Part shown: positions 37,152-45,269 of the stretch, piece after piece
Position numbering within the stretch: position 1 is the stretch's first letter
Layout: the number at the start of each line of letters is the position of its first letter
Source: an uncultured Prevotella sp.
GTDB taxonomy: Bacteria > Bacteroidota > Bacteroidia > Bacteroidales > Bacteroidaceae
Reading direction: 5' to 3'
Assembly: GCA_900316295.1 (NCBI GenBank)
Contig: ONCJ01000012.1
Span: forward strand, 1 to 64,000
Length of the DNA stretch: 64,000 nt
Position numbers and translations under genes: made by a program
The notes under the pieces: generated by a model
Told to the model about the DNA's origin: nothing
The model's database searches: none
What the model saw: only the letters and a program-made list of their open reading frames with translations

Positions 37152-38159
37152 TTAAACCACATTAACCTCTGGATGAATAGCTATACCGAAAGTGTCGAGC
37201 ACATCCTTCTGTATCATCTGCATCAGATGGACAATTTCTGCTCCGGTAGCACCTCCACGATTGACAAGCACAAGCGCCTGTTTGTCGTGAACTCCAGCAT
37301 GCCCTACGGTCTTCCCCTTCCATCCACACTCTTCAATCATCCATCCTGCAGGAATCTTGATGTGGTCATCATCAATAATATAATGTGGCATATCTGGATA
37401 ACGACTCTTCAGCTCATTGAACTTCTCTGCGTTGACAATAGGATTTACAAAGAAACTTCCTGCGTTACCCTCAATATGATAGTCTGGCAGTTTGGCATTG
37501 CGAATGTCGATAATGCATTGGCGCAGTTGGACAGGCGTAGGATTCTTGATACCCCTCTTGTCCAGTTCGGCACGAATATTGCCGTAGTCTATATGTGGAT
37601 TGTATTGCGGACGGAAGTGATAGGTCACGTATGTGATGAGGTATCGATTGCGCCACTCACCCTTGAACCGACTATTGCGATAGGAATAGTGACACTCCTC
37701 ACGACCGAAAGACACCGCACGACCAGAGCTGATATCTATTGCCTCGACTGTCTCAATAAACTCATTCACCTCCACCCCATACGCTCCGATGTTTTGTACG
37801 GCAGAGGCGCCTACATCGCCAGGAATGATAGAGAGGTTTTCTGCGCCATACAGACCATGTTCAACACAATAAGCCACGACGTCGTCCCATACTTCACCAC
37901 TACCACATCGCAGTCTGCCGTCGTACATAGGTGTGATGCCCTTAATGGCAGAGTGGACCACGATACCGGTATAGTCACGAGTGAGCAGAAGGTTGCTTCC
38001 ACCCCCTATTATTATATAAGGTGTAGAATCGCTCGTAAGCACACTTGCCACCTGTTGAGCTTCAGCAGCAGCAGAAAACTCCAGAAACCTATGGCATCGA
38101 GCGTCTATGCCAAAAGTGTTATGATTTAGTAAACTATAATTCAGTATATCCTTTATCAT
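37152..38159 (-). CDS. murB: UDP-N-acetylenolpyruvoylglucosamine reductase
   Basis: 335 residues, a type I MurB. This FAD enzyme reduces UDP-GlcNAc-enolpyruvate with NADPH to UDP-MurNAc in peptidoglycan synthesis. Visible motifs are the FAD loop IIGGGSNLLLT, the central IPGDVGASAVQNIGAYG, SYRNSRFKG, the catalytic serine region NAGSFFVNP, and C-terminal AGWMIEECGWKGK..GHAGVHDKQALVLVN. It lies in a minus-strand run with the MgtC and DUF4348 genes upstream and the MBL-fold gene downstream. Confidence 0.97.
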   Translation of the reverse strand: MIKDILNYSLLNHNTFGIDARCHRFLEFSAAAEAQQVASVLTSDSTPYIIIGGGSNLLLTRDYTGIVVHSAIKGITPMYDGRLRCGSGEVWDDVVAYCVEHGLYGAENLSIIPGDVGASAVQNIGAYGVEVNEFIETVEAIDISSGRAVSFGREECHYSYRNSRFKGEWRNRYLITYVTYHFRPQYNPHIDYGNIRAELDKRGIKNPTPVQLRQCIIDIRNAKLPDYHIEGNAGSFFVNPIVNAEKFNELKSRYPDMPHYIIDDDHIKIPAGWMIEECGWKGKTVGHAGVHDKQALVLVNRGGATGAEIVHLMQMIQKDVLDTFGIAIHPEVNVV

Positions 38160-38216
38160 AATGCTACTCCTTTCCTTAGCGGATGCCTTTCAACTCTAAA
38201 AACTATAAACCAAAAA

Positions 38217-39074
38217 CTAAAGACTAATCTCCACCAATTTCCATTCACCTCCCTGATTATGGAATTTCAGTTGGGTTTCCAGTCCGTTAGCAATGCCCTT
38301 GAAGAGGAAAATCTTCTCACTGCCAGCATTGTTGTGCTGACCATAAAGGATGTTGTATATCTTCTCGCCAGGTACTTCAGGCAGATATTCAGCCCACGAC
38401 TCCGCAGGAATATGCATATTAAGATATTTCCCCTCGTCATCCTCTGGGTCTGGTCCGTAGTATGGTAGTGGATTTTGGACATGCCTACTATCCTCAGGAT
38501 GAGCAAAGAACCCTTGGAGGAAAGTAAGGAACGAAGCGTTGTCGCTTTCATCCAGTCCTACTATCTTCTTCTCGGTAAGCAACCACTGACCATTCTCTCT
38601 ATTGAAATGGAACTGCTCCACTTTGTCTGCTTGGAGCAAAATACGCTCTACTATAACGTTAGACACGGCAGTATCCTTGACAAGATTCATCTGTTTGACA
38701 TTGTCAAAGATCAGTGTATAGTATCCCTGATCCTTGAAGAAACGCTCCATCTGCCACTGCCCTGATTGTAATAGATGGGTTGTGCCTCCCTCGGTAACAC
38801 GGAGAGGGAACTTCACTCGTGCACGTTGCAGTTTGCGATTGTTGATGAAATTAAAGAAGAAATCATCAAACAACTCGTCAGCAGCCTTAGGTACTGGTGC
38901 CGACTCTACTATACTCTCAACAGTATCAATCAATTCGACGCTGTCAGTGGCAATGGAATCTGTAGTAACACTATCTGTAGTATCACCTTTCTTGCCTGCA
39001 CATCCCGTGCATCCAGTACCTGCTATCATCATCACGACGGCAGCAAATATTACTGCTAAGGCTCCTTTTCTCAT
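38217..39074 (-). CDS. DUF4348 lipoprotein
   Basis: 285 residues. The lipobox is within GTGCTGCAG (Cys about 22). A Thr/Asp/Ser linker leads to a domain that begins DELFDDFFFNFINNRKLQRARVKFPL, the signature I associate with DUF4348, a Bacteroidales outer-membrane lipoprotein family with an NTF2-like look. The function is unknown. It starts 15 nt after the MgtC gene and lies 57 nt before murB. Confidence 0.82.
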   Translation of the reverse strand: MRKGALAVIFAAVVMMIAGTGCTGCAGKKGDTTDSVTTDSIATDSVELIDTVESIVESAPVPKAADELFDDFFFNFINNRKLQRARVKFPLRVTEGGTTHLLQSGQWQMERFFKDQGYYTLIFDNVKQMNLVKDTAVSNVIVERILLQADKVEQFHFNRENGQWLLTEKKIVGLDESDNASFLTFLQGFFAHPEDSRHVQNPLPYYGPDPEDDEGKYLNMHIPAESWAEYLPEVPGEKIYNILYGQHNNAGSEKIFLFKGIANGLETQLKFHNQGGEWKLVEISL

Positions 39075-39089
39075 CTTTCTATAAAATAT

Positions 39090-39560
39090 TTAGTTTTCTT
39101 CATTACCATTATTCCTACGCCTGTCAAACTTTTTAAGGAAGAAGTTGAAGGCTTCAAGACCAAGCAACACAAAAAAAGTGGCGGCAAATGCCAACACGTA
39201 CATGCCTGCACCACAAGTAAGACCTATAGCTGCCGTGACCCATACTCCTGCGGCTGTGGTAAGACCTCGAACGGCATTCTCACTTTTCTGGAAAATGATA
39301 GTACCAGCACCGATGAAACCAATACCAGAAACCACCTGAGCCGCAATACGCGACACATCGAGACGTATATTATCTGCTGGCGATGACGCCATCAATTCTT
39401 CAAAGCCATAGGCAGAGATTATCATAAATAACGCCGATCCCAATGCCACAAGAAAATGCGTACGAAAACCAGCTGCCTTGTCACGATATTCACGTTCCAA
39501 GCCAACCAGACCACCTAAGATTGCCGCAACAAATATGCGTAGGATAAATTCCCAAGTCAT
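39090..39560 (-). CDS. MgtC/SapB family membrane protein
   Basis: 156 residues with four membrane helices and the family motifs GGLVGLEREYRDKAAGFRTH near the N-terminus and IGFIGAGTI...VRGLTTAAGVWVTAAIG in the middle. MgtC proteins are linked to magnesium homeostasis and, in pathogens, to survival at low magnesium; this short form lacks the C-terminal regulatory domain. First gene of a minus-strand run that continues to murB. Confidence 0.93.
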   Translation of the reverse strand: MTWEFILRIFVAAILGGLVGLEREYRDKAAGFRTHFLVALGSALFMIISAYGFEELMASSPADNIRLDVSRIAAQVVSGIGFIGAGTIIFQKSENAVRGLTTAAGVWVTAAIGLTCGAGMYVLAFAATFFVLLGLEAFNFFLKKFDRRRNNGNEEN

Positions 39561-39583
39561 AGTTGATATGATTAATTATGGTA

Positions 39584-39591
39584 CAAAGATA
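39584..39591 (-). promoter_or_regulatory. -7 element of the mgtC-like gene
   Basis: TATCTTTG on the minus strand, 23 nt before the ATG. A CAAA (TTTG on minus) lies 17 bp beyond it, slightly short of the usual spacing. Confidence 0.55.
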
Positions 39592-39677
39592 CTCTTTTTA
39601 TTTGACAACAAACATAAGAGAGTGATTTTTTTTCAAATTTTCTTCACCTTTACTACCATAATAATAAAAATTATGTG

Positions 39678-39685
39678 TACCTTTG
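39678..39685 (+). promoter_or_regulatory. -7 element of the MaoC hydratase gene
   Basis: TACCTTTG on the plus strand, 35 nt before the ATG at 39721. No clear -33 box is seen. It is divergent from the mgtC-like promoter. Confidence 0.6.
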
Positions 39686-39720
39686 CCTAATACAATATAA
39701 CTAAGAAAACACAAATAGAC

Positions 39721-40188
39721 ATGTCAAAACTGATTATCAATTCGTATGATGAGTTCGCGTCCCACCTCGGGGAGGATTTGGGAGCATCTGACTGGTTGCT
39801 GGTAGACCAAGACCGTATTAACCTCTTTGCCGACGCCACCCTCGACCATCAATGGATACACGTAGACACAGAACGTGCTAAACAAGAGAGCCCATATAAG
39901 TCGACCATCGCTCATGGATATCTCACATTATCACTGCTACCATATATGTGGGACCAGATTATTGATGTGAGAAACATAAAAATGCTCGTCAACTATGGTA
40001 TGACGGACATGAGATTTGGTCAACCCGTCATTACGGGATCGAGGGTGCGACTTGTGACTAAATTACATAGTATCCAGAACCTTCGAGGTATATGCAAGGC
40101 AGAGATAAAGTTCAAGATAGAGATAGAGGGACAGCGTAAACCTGCACTTGAAGGCATCGCCGCCTTCCTGTATTATTTCGAGAGTTAA
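39721..40188 (+). CDS. MaoC family (R)-hydratase-like protein
   Basis: 155 residues forming one hot-dog domain. The hydratase motif is intact: FADATLDHQWIHVD (catalytic Asp/His) and the loop YKSTIAHGYLTLSL. MaoC enzymes hydrate trans-2-enoyl-CoA. The true substrate is unknown and there are no fatty-acid genes beside it. It is 31 nt upstream of the first of two deoxynucleoside kinases, apparently in the same transcript. Confidence 0.88.
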   Translation: MSKLIINSYDEFASHLGEDLGASDWLLVDQDRINLFADATLDHQWIHVDTERAKQESPYKSTIAHGYLTLSLLPYMWDQIIDVRNIKMLVNYGMTDMRFGQPVITGSRVRLVTKLHSIQNLRGICKAEIKFKIEIEGQRKPALEGIAAFLYYFES

Positions 40189-40219
40189 AATAAGTCTTTC
40201 ACTTCTCACCTATACAATA

Positions 40220-40840
40220 ATGCATATTGCAATAGCAGGAAACATAGGAAGCGGAAAGACGACACTAACAACCATGCTGGCACGTCATTACGGTTGGGAG
40301 CCTCGGTTTGAGGCTGTCGTGGAGAACCCGTATCTGGAGGATTACTATAAGGATATAGCCCGATGGTCATTTGCCTTGGAGGTGTTCTTCCTGAAAGAGC
40401 GGTTCAAAGATTTGCTTGCCATACAACAGTCAGATAAGACTATAATACAAGACAGGTCTATCTTCGAAGGCGTATACGTGTTTACTGCCAATAATTACAG
40501 TATGGGTAACCTTTCTGATCGTGACTATGAGACATATATGGAGCTGTTCGATCAGATGGTGGAAATCGTGAAATATCCAGATCTCATGATTTACCTGCGA
40601 GCCCCCGTGTCGCACTTGGTCAGAAACATACAAAAACGTGGACGGGATTATGAGCAGACAATGCCAATAGAATATCTGTCTAACCTGAACGAGCGATATG
40701 ATGACTTTATATTTAATAGGTATAAGGGACGACTACTTGTTATAGACGTTGACAATATGGACTATCAGCACAATCCAAAAGACTTTGCAACGATTGTAGA
40801 CAAGATAGATCATAAACTCTTCAATCTCTTTCCAGAATAG
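40220..40840 (+). CDS. Deoxynucleoside kinase, first of a tandem pair
   Basis: 206 residues from the ATG at 40220 (MHIAIAGNIGSGKTTLT); an upstream in-frame ATG lies inside the MaoC gene and is not used. The P-loop is GNIGSGKT; IIQDRSIFE carries the DRS motif typical of dAK/dGK-type kinases, and the LID contains QKRGRDYEQ. It phosphorylates salvaged deoxynucleosides with ATP in the cytoplasm. The next gene is a paralogue of exactly the same length, about 60% alike by eye. Confidence 0.93.
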   Translation: MHIAIAGNIGSGKTTLTTMLARHYGWEPRFEAVVENPYLEDYYKDIARWSFALEVFFLKERFKDLLAIQQSDKTIIQDRSIFEGVYVFTANNYSMGNLSDRDYETYMELFDQMVEIVKYPDLMIYLRAPVSHLVRNIQKRGRDYEQTMPIEYLSNLNERYDDFIFNRYKGRLLVIDVDNMDYQHNPKDFATIVDKIDHKLFNLFPE

Positions 40841-40881
40841 CCCTACACATTAAACTTAAAACTCTAAACTCTAAACTAAAG

Positions 40882-41502
40882 ATGCACATCGCAATAGCTG
40901 GGAACATAGGTAGTGGCAAGACCACGCTGACCAAGATGCTCGCCCATAGATATGGGTGGACACCACGATTCGAACCTGTAGATAACAATCCATACCTTGC
41001 CGACTTCTACGAAGATATGGCACGTTGGTCGTTCAATCTTCAGGTATATTTCCTCAATAAGCGATTCAAGGAGGTGGTGGAAATATCTCAGTCAGATGAG
41101 ACAATCATACAAGATCGCACCATCTTCGAGGATGCACGTATCTTTGCACCCAACCTGCATGGGCAAGGACTCATGAGCGACAGAGACTTCCAGAACTATT
41201 CCGACTTGTTCGACCTGATGATATCACTTGTCAAACTGCCCGACCTCATGATCTACATCCGTTCAACTATCCCAAACCTCGTTTCGCAGATACAAAAACG
41301 AGGCAGGGACTATGAGCAGACAATACGACTCGACTATCTGGAAGGACTGAACAAACGGTATGAGGAATGGATTGCCACATACAAGGGGAATCTCATCATA
41401 GTGGATGGTGATACGCTCAAGTTTGGTGACAACGTGCAAGACTTCAAAAAGGTGACCGACATGATTGACGCTAAACTGTACGGACTCTTCCCCATGGATT
41501 GA
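40882..41502 (+). CDS. Deoxynucleoside kinase, second of a tandem pair
   Basis: 206 residues, collinear with the preceding kinase: P-loop GNIGSGKT, then IIQDRTIFE (DRT instead of DRS) and QKRGRDYEQTIRLDYL. Differences lie mainly around residues 85-110 and the C-terminus, where substrate choice is set in this family, so the pair could cover different bases, as the dAK/dGK heterodimer of lactobacilli does. That split is inference. The two genes are 41 nt apart, separated by an AACTCTA spacer repeat. Confidence 0.93.
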   Translation: MHIAIAGNIGSGKTTLTKMLAHRYGWTPRFEPVDNNPYLADFYEDMARWSFNLQVYFLNKRFKEVVEISQSDETIIQDRTIFEDARIFAPNLHGQGLMSDRDFQNYSDLFDLMISLVKLPDLMIYIRSTIPNLVSQIQKRGRDYEQTIRLDYLEGLNKRYEEWIATYKGNLIIVDGDTLKFGDNVQDFKKVTDMIDAKLYGLFPMD

Positions 41503-41561
41503 ACAATAAATTGACGTTAGTCAACAAATCAACCATATTCGCACTCTTTTCGCCAGAAAAG

Positions 41562-41592
41562 TTGTGCGAATTGTTTTTTCACAATACCTTTG
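41562..41592 (+). promoter_or_regulatory. Promoter of the small-peptide transcription unit
   Basis: TTG (41562-41564), 20 bp, then TACCTTTG (41585-41592). It points into a 280-nt unit that ends at a strong terminator and contains no conventional gene. Confidence 0.75.
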
Positions 41593-41627
41593 CACTCGCA
41601 AAAAGCAAACGAAATGTATGATTGTTC

Positions 41628-41699
41628 ATGCATGATTTTGCTAAGAAAAGGATAACAAAAAAAAGACGGCCGAGAGGTCGGAAGAAAAAGTTGAACTAA
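41628..41699 (+). CDS. Possible 23-residue highly basic peptide in the leader
   Basis: An ATG-to-TAA frame in the leader of the 28-residue peptide gene. It encodes a peptide whose middle is almost wholly Lys/Arg (KKRRPRGRKKK). A small hairpin (CGGCC, GAGA loop, GGTCG; 41667-41680) lies within it. No ribosome site is obvious, and a rival 13-codon frame starts at 41614. It could be a real basic peptide, a regulatory upstream frame, or chance. Weak call. Confidence 0.3.
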   Translation: MHDFAKKRITKKRRPRGRKKKLN

Positions 41700-41721
41700 A
41701 ACAAAGAAAGGTAAAAAGATT

Positions 41722-41808
41722 ATGGTAACATTTGGAATTTTGCTGGTAGTAGCAGCTACCGTTGCAGAGGCTCTGATTGTAAGTAAGAAAATCGACCTCG
41801 GTGAATAA
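41722..41808 (+). CDS. 28-residue single-span membrane peptide
   Basis: The frame runs ATG to TAA and encodes a hydrophobic helix (residues 3-20, GILLVVAATVAEALIV in its core) followed by a short charged end (SKKIDLGE). A purine-rich AGAAAGGTAAAAAG sits just before the ATG. The frame is the main coding content of a unit with its own near-consensus promoter (41562-41592) and a UUCG terminator (41843-41874), which argues for a real product and not a chance frame. It would insert in the inner membrane, perhaps as a regulator of a larger membrane protein; no partner is identifiable. It does not match any small-protein family I know. Confidence 0.6.
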   Translation: MVTFGILLVVAATVAEALIVSKKIDLGE

Positions 41809-41842
41809 CTCAACAAAAGGAAATAAACAAACTAACAAATCA

Positions 41843-41874
41843 AGAGGAGTGCTTCGGCGCTCCTCTTTCTGTTT
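41843..41874 (+). terminator. Rho-independent terminator with UUCG tetraloop
   Basis: AGAGGAGTGC, loop TTCG, GCGCTCCTCT (one G-U pair), then TTCTGTTT. It closes the small-peptide unit and separates it from trmD. Confidence 0.9.
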
Positions 41875-41951
41875 AATACCAATTCAAGACTAAAGAACTA
41901 TGACATTGTATATTTTTCATCATTACATTTTTACGTTACTACATTTTTCAT

Positions 41952-41959
41952 TACCTTTG
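41952..41959 (+). promoter_or_regulatory. -7 element immediately before trmD
   Basis: TACCTTTG ends 5 nt before the trmD ATG at 41965. If used, transcription would begin at or within a base or two of the start codon. No TTTG lies 19 bp upstream. Confidence 0.5.
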
Positions 41960-41964
41960 CATCC

Positions 41965-42645
41965 ATGAGAATAGATATTATCACAGTACTACCTGAAATG
42001 CTTGAGGGCTTTGTCAACGAGTCAATACTGGCAAGGGCGCAAAAGAAAGGACTGGCGGAAATACACCTGCATAACCTGCGTGACTATACCAAAGATAAGT
42101 GGCGCCGTGTAGACGATTATCCATACGGTGGATTTGCAGGTATGGTGATGCAATGTGAACCGATAGATCGTTGCATCTCGTCTCTTAAAAGCGAACGTAC
42201 CTACGATGAAGTGATATTTACTTCACCAGATGGAGAACAATTCAATCAGCATATAGCCAACGAGATGTCGATGCTCGAGAACATCATTATTCTCTGTGGA
42301 CACTATAAGGGTATTGACCATCGCATCAGGGAACACCTGATAACAAGAGAAATATCAATTGGCGACTATGTGCTTACTGGCGGCGAACTGGCTGCAGCAA
42401 TCATGGCAGATGCTATCGTAAGAGTGGTGCCAGGAGTGATTGGCGACGAACAGAGCGCACTGTCGGACTGTTTCCAAGATGACTTGCTGTCAGCACCAGT
42501 CTATACTCGTCCTGCGGAATACAAAGGATGGAAGGTGCCAGAAATACTGCTCTCGGGCAACGAGGCTAAAATAAAACAATGGGAAATGGATCAAGCTTTG
42601 GAACGTACCAGAACGCTAAGACCCGACCTGCTAAAGAAGAATTAA
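41965..42645 (+). CDS. trmD: tRNA (guanine-N1-)-methyltransferase
   Basis: 226 residues, standard TrmD length. It methylates G37 next to the anticodon using SAM and prevents +1 frameshifting. The canonical start [13 protein letters not shown], the knot-forming region [26 protein letters not shown] and the switch [13 protein letters not shown] are all present. The start codon follows a -7 promoter box by only 5 nt, hinting at a leaderless mRNA. pepP follows after 24 nt in the same transcript. Confidence 0.97.
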   Translation: MRIDIITVLPEMLEGFVNESILARAQKKGLAEIHLHNLRDYTKDKWRRVDDYPYGGFAGMVMQCEPIDRCISSLKSERTYDEVIFTSPDGEQFNQHIANEMSMLENIIILCGHYKGIDHRIREHLITREISIGDYVLTGGELAAAIMADAIVRVVPGVIGDEQSALSDCFQDDLLSAPVYTRPAEYKGWKVPEILLSGNEAKIKQWEMDQALERTRTLRPDLLKKN

Positions 42646-42669
42646 AAAAACTAAAAACTACGAACTAAT

Positions 42670-44061
42670 ATGTTTTCAACACAAAACTACATCAACAGAC
42701 GTAACGAACTAAAAAAACTCGTCGGTAATGGAGTGATTGTACTTTTCGGTAACAATGAATCACCATGTAACTATCCTTCAAATGCATATTATCCTTTCCG
42801 TCAGGACTCTACCTTCCTTTACTATTTTGGTCAGCAGCGCGACGGACTCGTAGGTGTGATAGATGTTGACAACGACAAAGAGATACTTTTTGGTGACGAC
42901 ATCGACATCGACGACATAGTATGGTATGGTAGTGTTGACAGCGTCGCCGACATGGCTTCTCAAGTTGGTGTTGCCAATAGTTTGCCCTTAAAGGAGCTAT
43001 CCACGCTTATTACACCTGATACAACAAGAAAGATCCACTTCCTTCCACCCTATCGTCATGACAACATGATACAGATAATGGATCTCATGGGGATACATCC
43101 ATCCAAGCAGCACGAGGCATCGTCAATAGATTTGATACATGCCGTAGTAAAGATGCGTTCTACAAAGAGTGACGAAGAAATTGCCGAGATAGAACGTGCA
43201 ATAGAAATAGGATATAAGATGCACACAACAGCCATGCGACTAACACGTCCAGGCGTGACCGAGAAGTTTGTTGGCGGACAGGTGGATGGTATCGCCCATT
43301 CGTATGGAGCACAAGTGAGCTTTGCTACTATATTCTCACAACATGGTGAGATCATGCATGGCAATCCCTCGATGAATGTTTTAGAGTCTGGTCGACTTGC
43401 CCTGTGCGATGCTGGTGCTGAGACTATCAATCACTATTGTTCCGACCATACGCGTACCTATCCTGTCAATGGCAAATTCACCCAGAGACAACTCGATATC
43501 TATCGTATCGTTGAGGAATGCCATGACTACGTTCTTGATGTGGCAAAGCCTGGCGTAAAATACAGAGATGTTCATTTTGCTGTATGCCGACTGATGACAG
43601 AAAGACTCAAGGAACTCGGACTAATACGTGGCGATGTTGACGAAGCTGTAAAGGCCGGTGCACATGCAATGTTCTTGCCTCATGGACTTGGTCACATGAT
43701 GGGAATGGACGTACACGACATGGAGGGTCTGGACCAGATTAATGTTGGTTTTGATAACGACACACAGCCAAATAGAGACCAGTTTGGTACCAGTGCCCTG
43801 CGAATGGGTAGAGCCCTTGAACCTGGATTTGTAGTCACTGACGAACCTGGAATATACTTCATTCCTGTACTTATTGATGACTGGCGCAAAAGAGGACATT
43901 GTAAGGAGTTCATCAACTTTGACCTATTAGAGACATATAAGGACTTCGGAGGCATACGTATTGAGGACGACTTGCTAATCACAAATAATGGTTGTCGATT
44001 CTTAGGCAAAGACCGAATACCTTATCATCCAAAAGATGTTGAAGACTTTATGAATTCATAA
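42670..44061 (+). CDS. pepP: Xaa-Pro aminopeptidase (M24B)
   Basis: 463 residues. The N-terminal domain (about 1-170) carries the substrate-gating fold, and the C-terminal pita-bread domain has the dinuclear metal ligands: the Asp in LCDAGAE, the Asp in CSDHTRTYPVNG, His in LPHGLGHMMGMDVHD, Glu in VTDEPGIYF and Glu in GIRIEDDLLIT. It removes N-terminal residues that precede proline. No signal peptide, so it is cytoplasmic. Cotranscribed with trmD. The following gap to rpoD (146 nt) holds the rpoD promoter. Confidence 0.95.
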   Translation: MFSTQNYINRRNELKKLVGNGVIVLFGNNESPCNYPSNAYYPFRQDSTFLYYFGQQRDGLVGVIDVDNDKEILFGDDIDIDDIVWYGSVDSVADMASQVGVANSLPLKELSTLITPDTTRKIHFLPPYRHDNMIQIMDLMGIHPSKQHEASSIDLIHAVVKMRSTKSDEEIAEIERAIEIGYKMHTTAMRLTRPGVTEKFVGGQVDGIAHSYGAQVSFATIFSQHGEIMHGNPSMNVLESGRLALCDAGAETINHYCSDHTRTYPVNGKFTQRQLDIYRIVEECHDYVLDVAKPGVKYRDVHFAVCRLMTERLKELGLIRGDVDEAVKAGAHAMFLPHGLGHMMGMDVHDMEGLDQINVGFDNDTQPNRDQFGTSALRMGRALEPGFVVTDEPGIYFIPVLIDDWRKRGHCKEFINFDLLETYKDFGGIRIEDDLLITNNGCRFLGKDRIPYHPKDVEDFMNS

Positions 44062-44129
44062 AAAATAAATATTCGTCAGTTAAAACAAAATATTCTTACA
44101 ATTTATTCGTTTATTTAAAATAAAAGTAT

Positions 44130-44137
44130 TACCTTTG
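44130..44137 (+). promoter_or_regulatory. -7 element of rpoD
   Basis: TACCTTTG on the plus strand about 70 nt before the rpoD ATG. The expected -33 position reads TCGT/TTCG, not TTTG. Confidence 0.55.
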
Positions 44138-44207
44138 CTGCGATTTTCGCGTAGTTGAAAGGTTATTATCTGACTATCAAATGATTAGAAGGTGAAAGGT
44201 ATTTAGG

Positions 44208-45080
44208 ATGAGACAGCTAAAAATTCAAAAGAGTATAACAAACCGTTCAAGTGAAGCACTTGATAAATATCTTGTTGAGATAGGACGTGCTCCACTGATT
44301 TCTATTGATGAGGAAATTGAACTTGCTCAGAAGATAAAAAAAGGCGGTCCTGAAGGTGAACGTGCTAAGGACAAGTTGGTTACAGCCAACTTGAGATTTG
44401 TAGTATCTGTAGCAAAGCAATATCAGCATCAGGGACTTACTCTTACCGACCTGATAGATGAGGGTAATATCGGACTGATAAAAGCTGCTCAGAAGTTTGA
44501 TGAGACTCGTGGATTCAAATTTATCTCGTATGCAGTATGGTGGATTCGCCAGAGTATTCTGCAGGCAATAGCAGAGCAGAGTCGTATAGTACGTCTGCCA
44601 TTGAATCAGGTTGGTTCGCTCAATAAAATTAATCATGAGATTAACCGCTTTGAACAAGAAAACCAACGTCACCCATCTGTATCTGAATTGTCAGAAGCAA
44701 CACAAATAGACGAGGAGAAGATTGGTCAGAGCTTGATGGCAGATGGTCACCACGTATCTATCGATGCTCCATTCCAGGATGGCGAGGATAATTGTATGCT
44801 CGACGTGATGCCAAGTGGTGACGACAGTCGTACTGATAAGCAGGTAGACCATGAGTCAATGGCTCAGGAGCTCAACTCTGTTTTGCTAAAGGTGCTGAGA
44901 CCTCGTGAAGTGTCTATACTTACCCAATGTTTCGGTATTGGTGGACCAGAGAAGGGGCTTGAAGAGATTGGTGATCAAGAAGGTCTTACACGTGAGCGTG
45001 TACGTCAAATCAGAGAGAAAAGTATTGCCAAACTACGCGACTCAGGATATGCTAAACTACTGATGAAATATCTTGGATGA
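44208..45080 (+). CDS. rpoD: Primary RNA polymerase sigma factor (Bacteroidota RpoD)
   Basis: 290 residues, the short primary sigma of Bacteroidota without the region 1.1 and the non-conserved region of E. coli sigma70. Region 1.2 (DKYLVEIGRAPLISIDEEIELAQ), region 2 (LRFVVSVAKQYQHQGLTLTDLIDEGNIGL, then FDETRGFKFISYAVWWIRQSI), region 3 and the region 4 helix-turn-helix (GLTRERVRQIREKSIAKLR) are all present. This sigma is the one that reads the TTTG/TAnnTTTG promoters seen throughout the window. Monocistronic. Confidence 0.97.
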   Translation: MRQLKIQKSITNRSSEALDKYLVEIGRAPLISIDEEIELAQKIKKGGPEGERAKDKLVTANLRFVVSVAKQYQHQGLTLTDLIDEGNIGLIKAAQKFDETRGFKFISYAVWWIRQSILQAIAEQSRIVRLPLNQVGSLNKINHEINRFEQENQRHPSVSELSEATQIDEEKIGQSLMADGHHVSIDAPFQDGEDNCMLDVMPSGDDSRTDKQVDHESMAQELNSVLLKVLRPREVSILTQCFGIGGPEKGLEEIGDQEGLTRERVRQIREKSIAKLRDSGYAKLLMKYLG

Positions 45081-45102
45081 TAGATAATAAGTGGTAATAG
45101 TA

Positions 45103-45260
45103 ACTCAACTTTCGGAAGCTCTGCTTCCTTAGGGGCAGGGAGCAAGGGGCAAGGGGCAAGAGAAAAGTTTTACTTCTTAAATCTCTACTCCTATAGGGAA
45201 TATTCAAGGAAAAAGACTAACGTCTTTAACTCCTTTAACTCCCTTAACTCCTTTAACTCC
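45103..45260. repeat. Mosaic intergenic repeat, copy 1 (with GC-rich head)
   Basis: Lies between the convergent rpoD and membrane-protein genes. Parts in order: CTCAACTTTCGGAAGC hairpin head, a GGGCAGGGAGCAAGGGGC tract, the core (TTCTTAAATCTCTACTCC, CTATAGGGAATATTCAAGG, AAAGACTAACGTCTTT), then four TTTAACTCC-type units. The core is inverted relative to copies 2, 3 and 5. No gene in this stretch. Confidence 0.85.
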
Positions 45261-45269
45261 AAAATTTAT

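Noticed and set aside
37059-38129. A 356-codon open frame on the plus strand opposite murB
   Set aside because: The minus frame is a complete MurB with all motifs; the plus frame has no recognisable domain.
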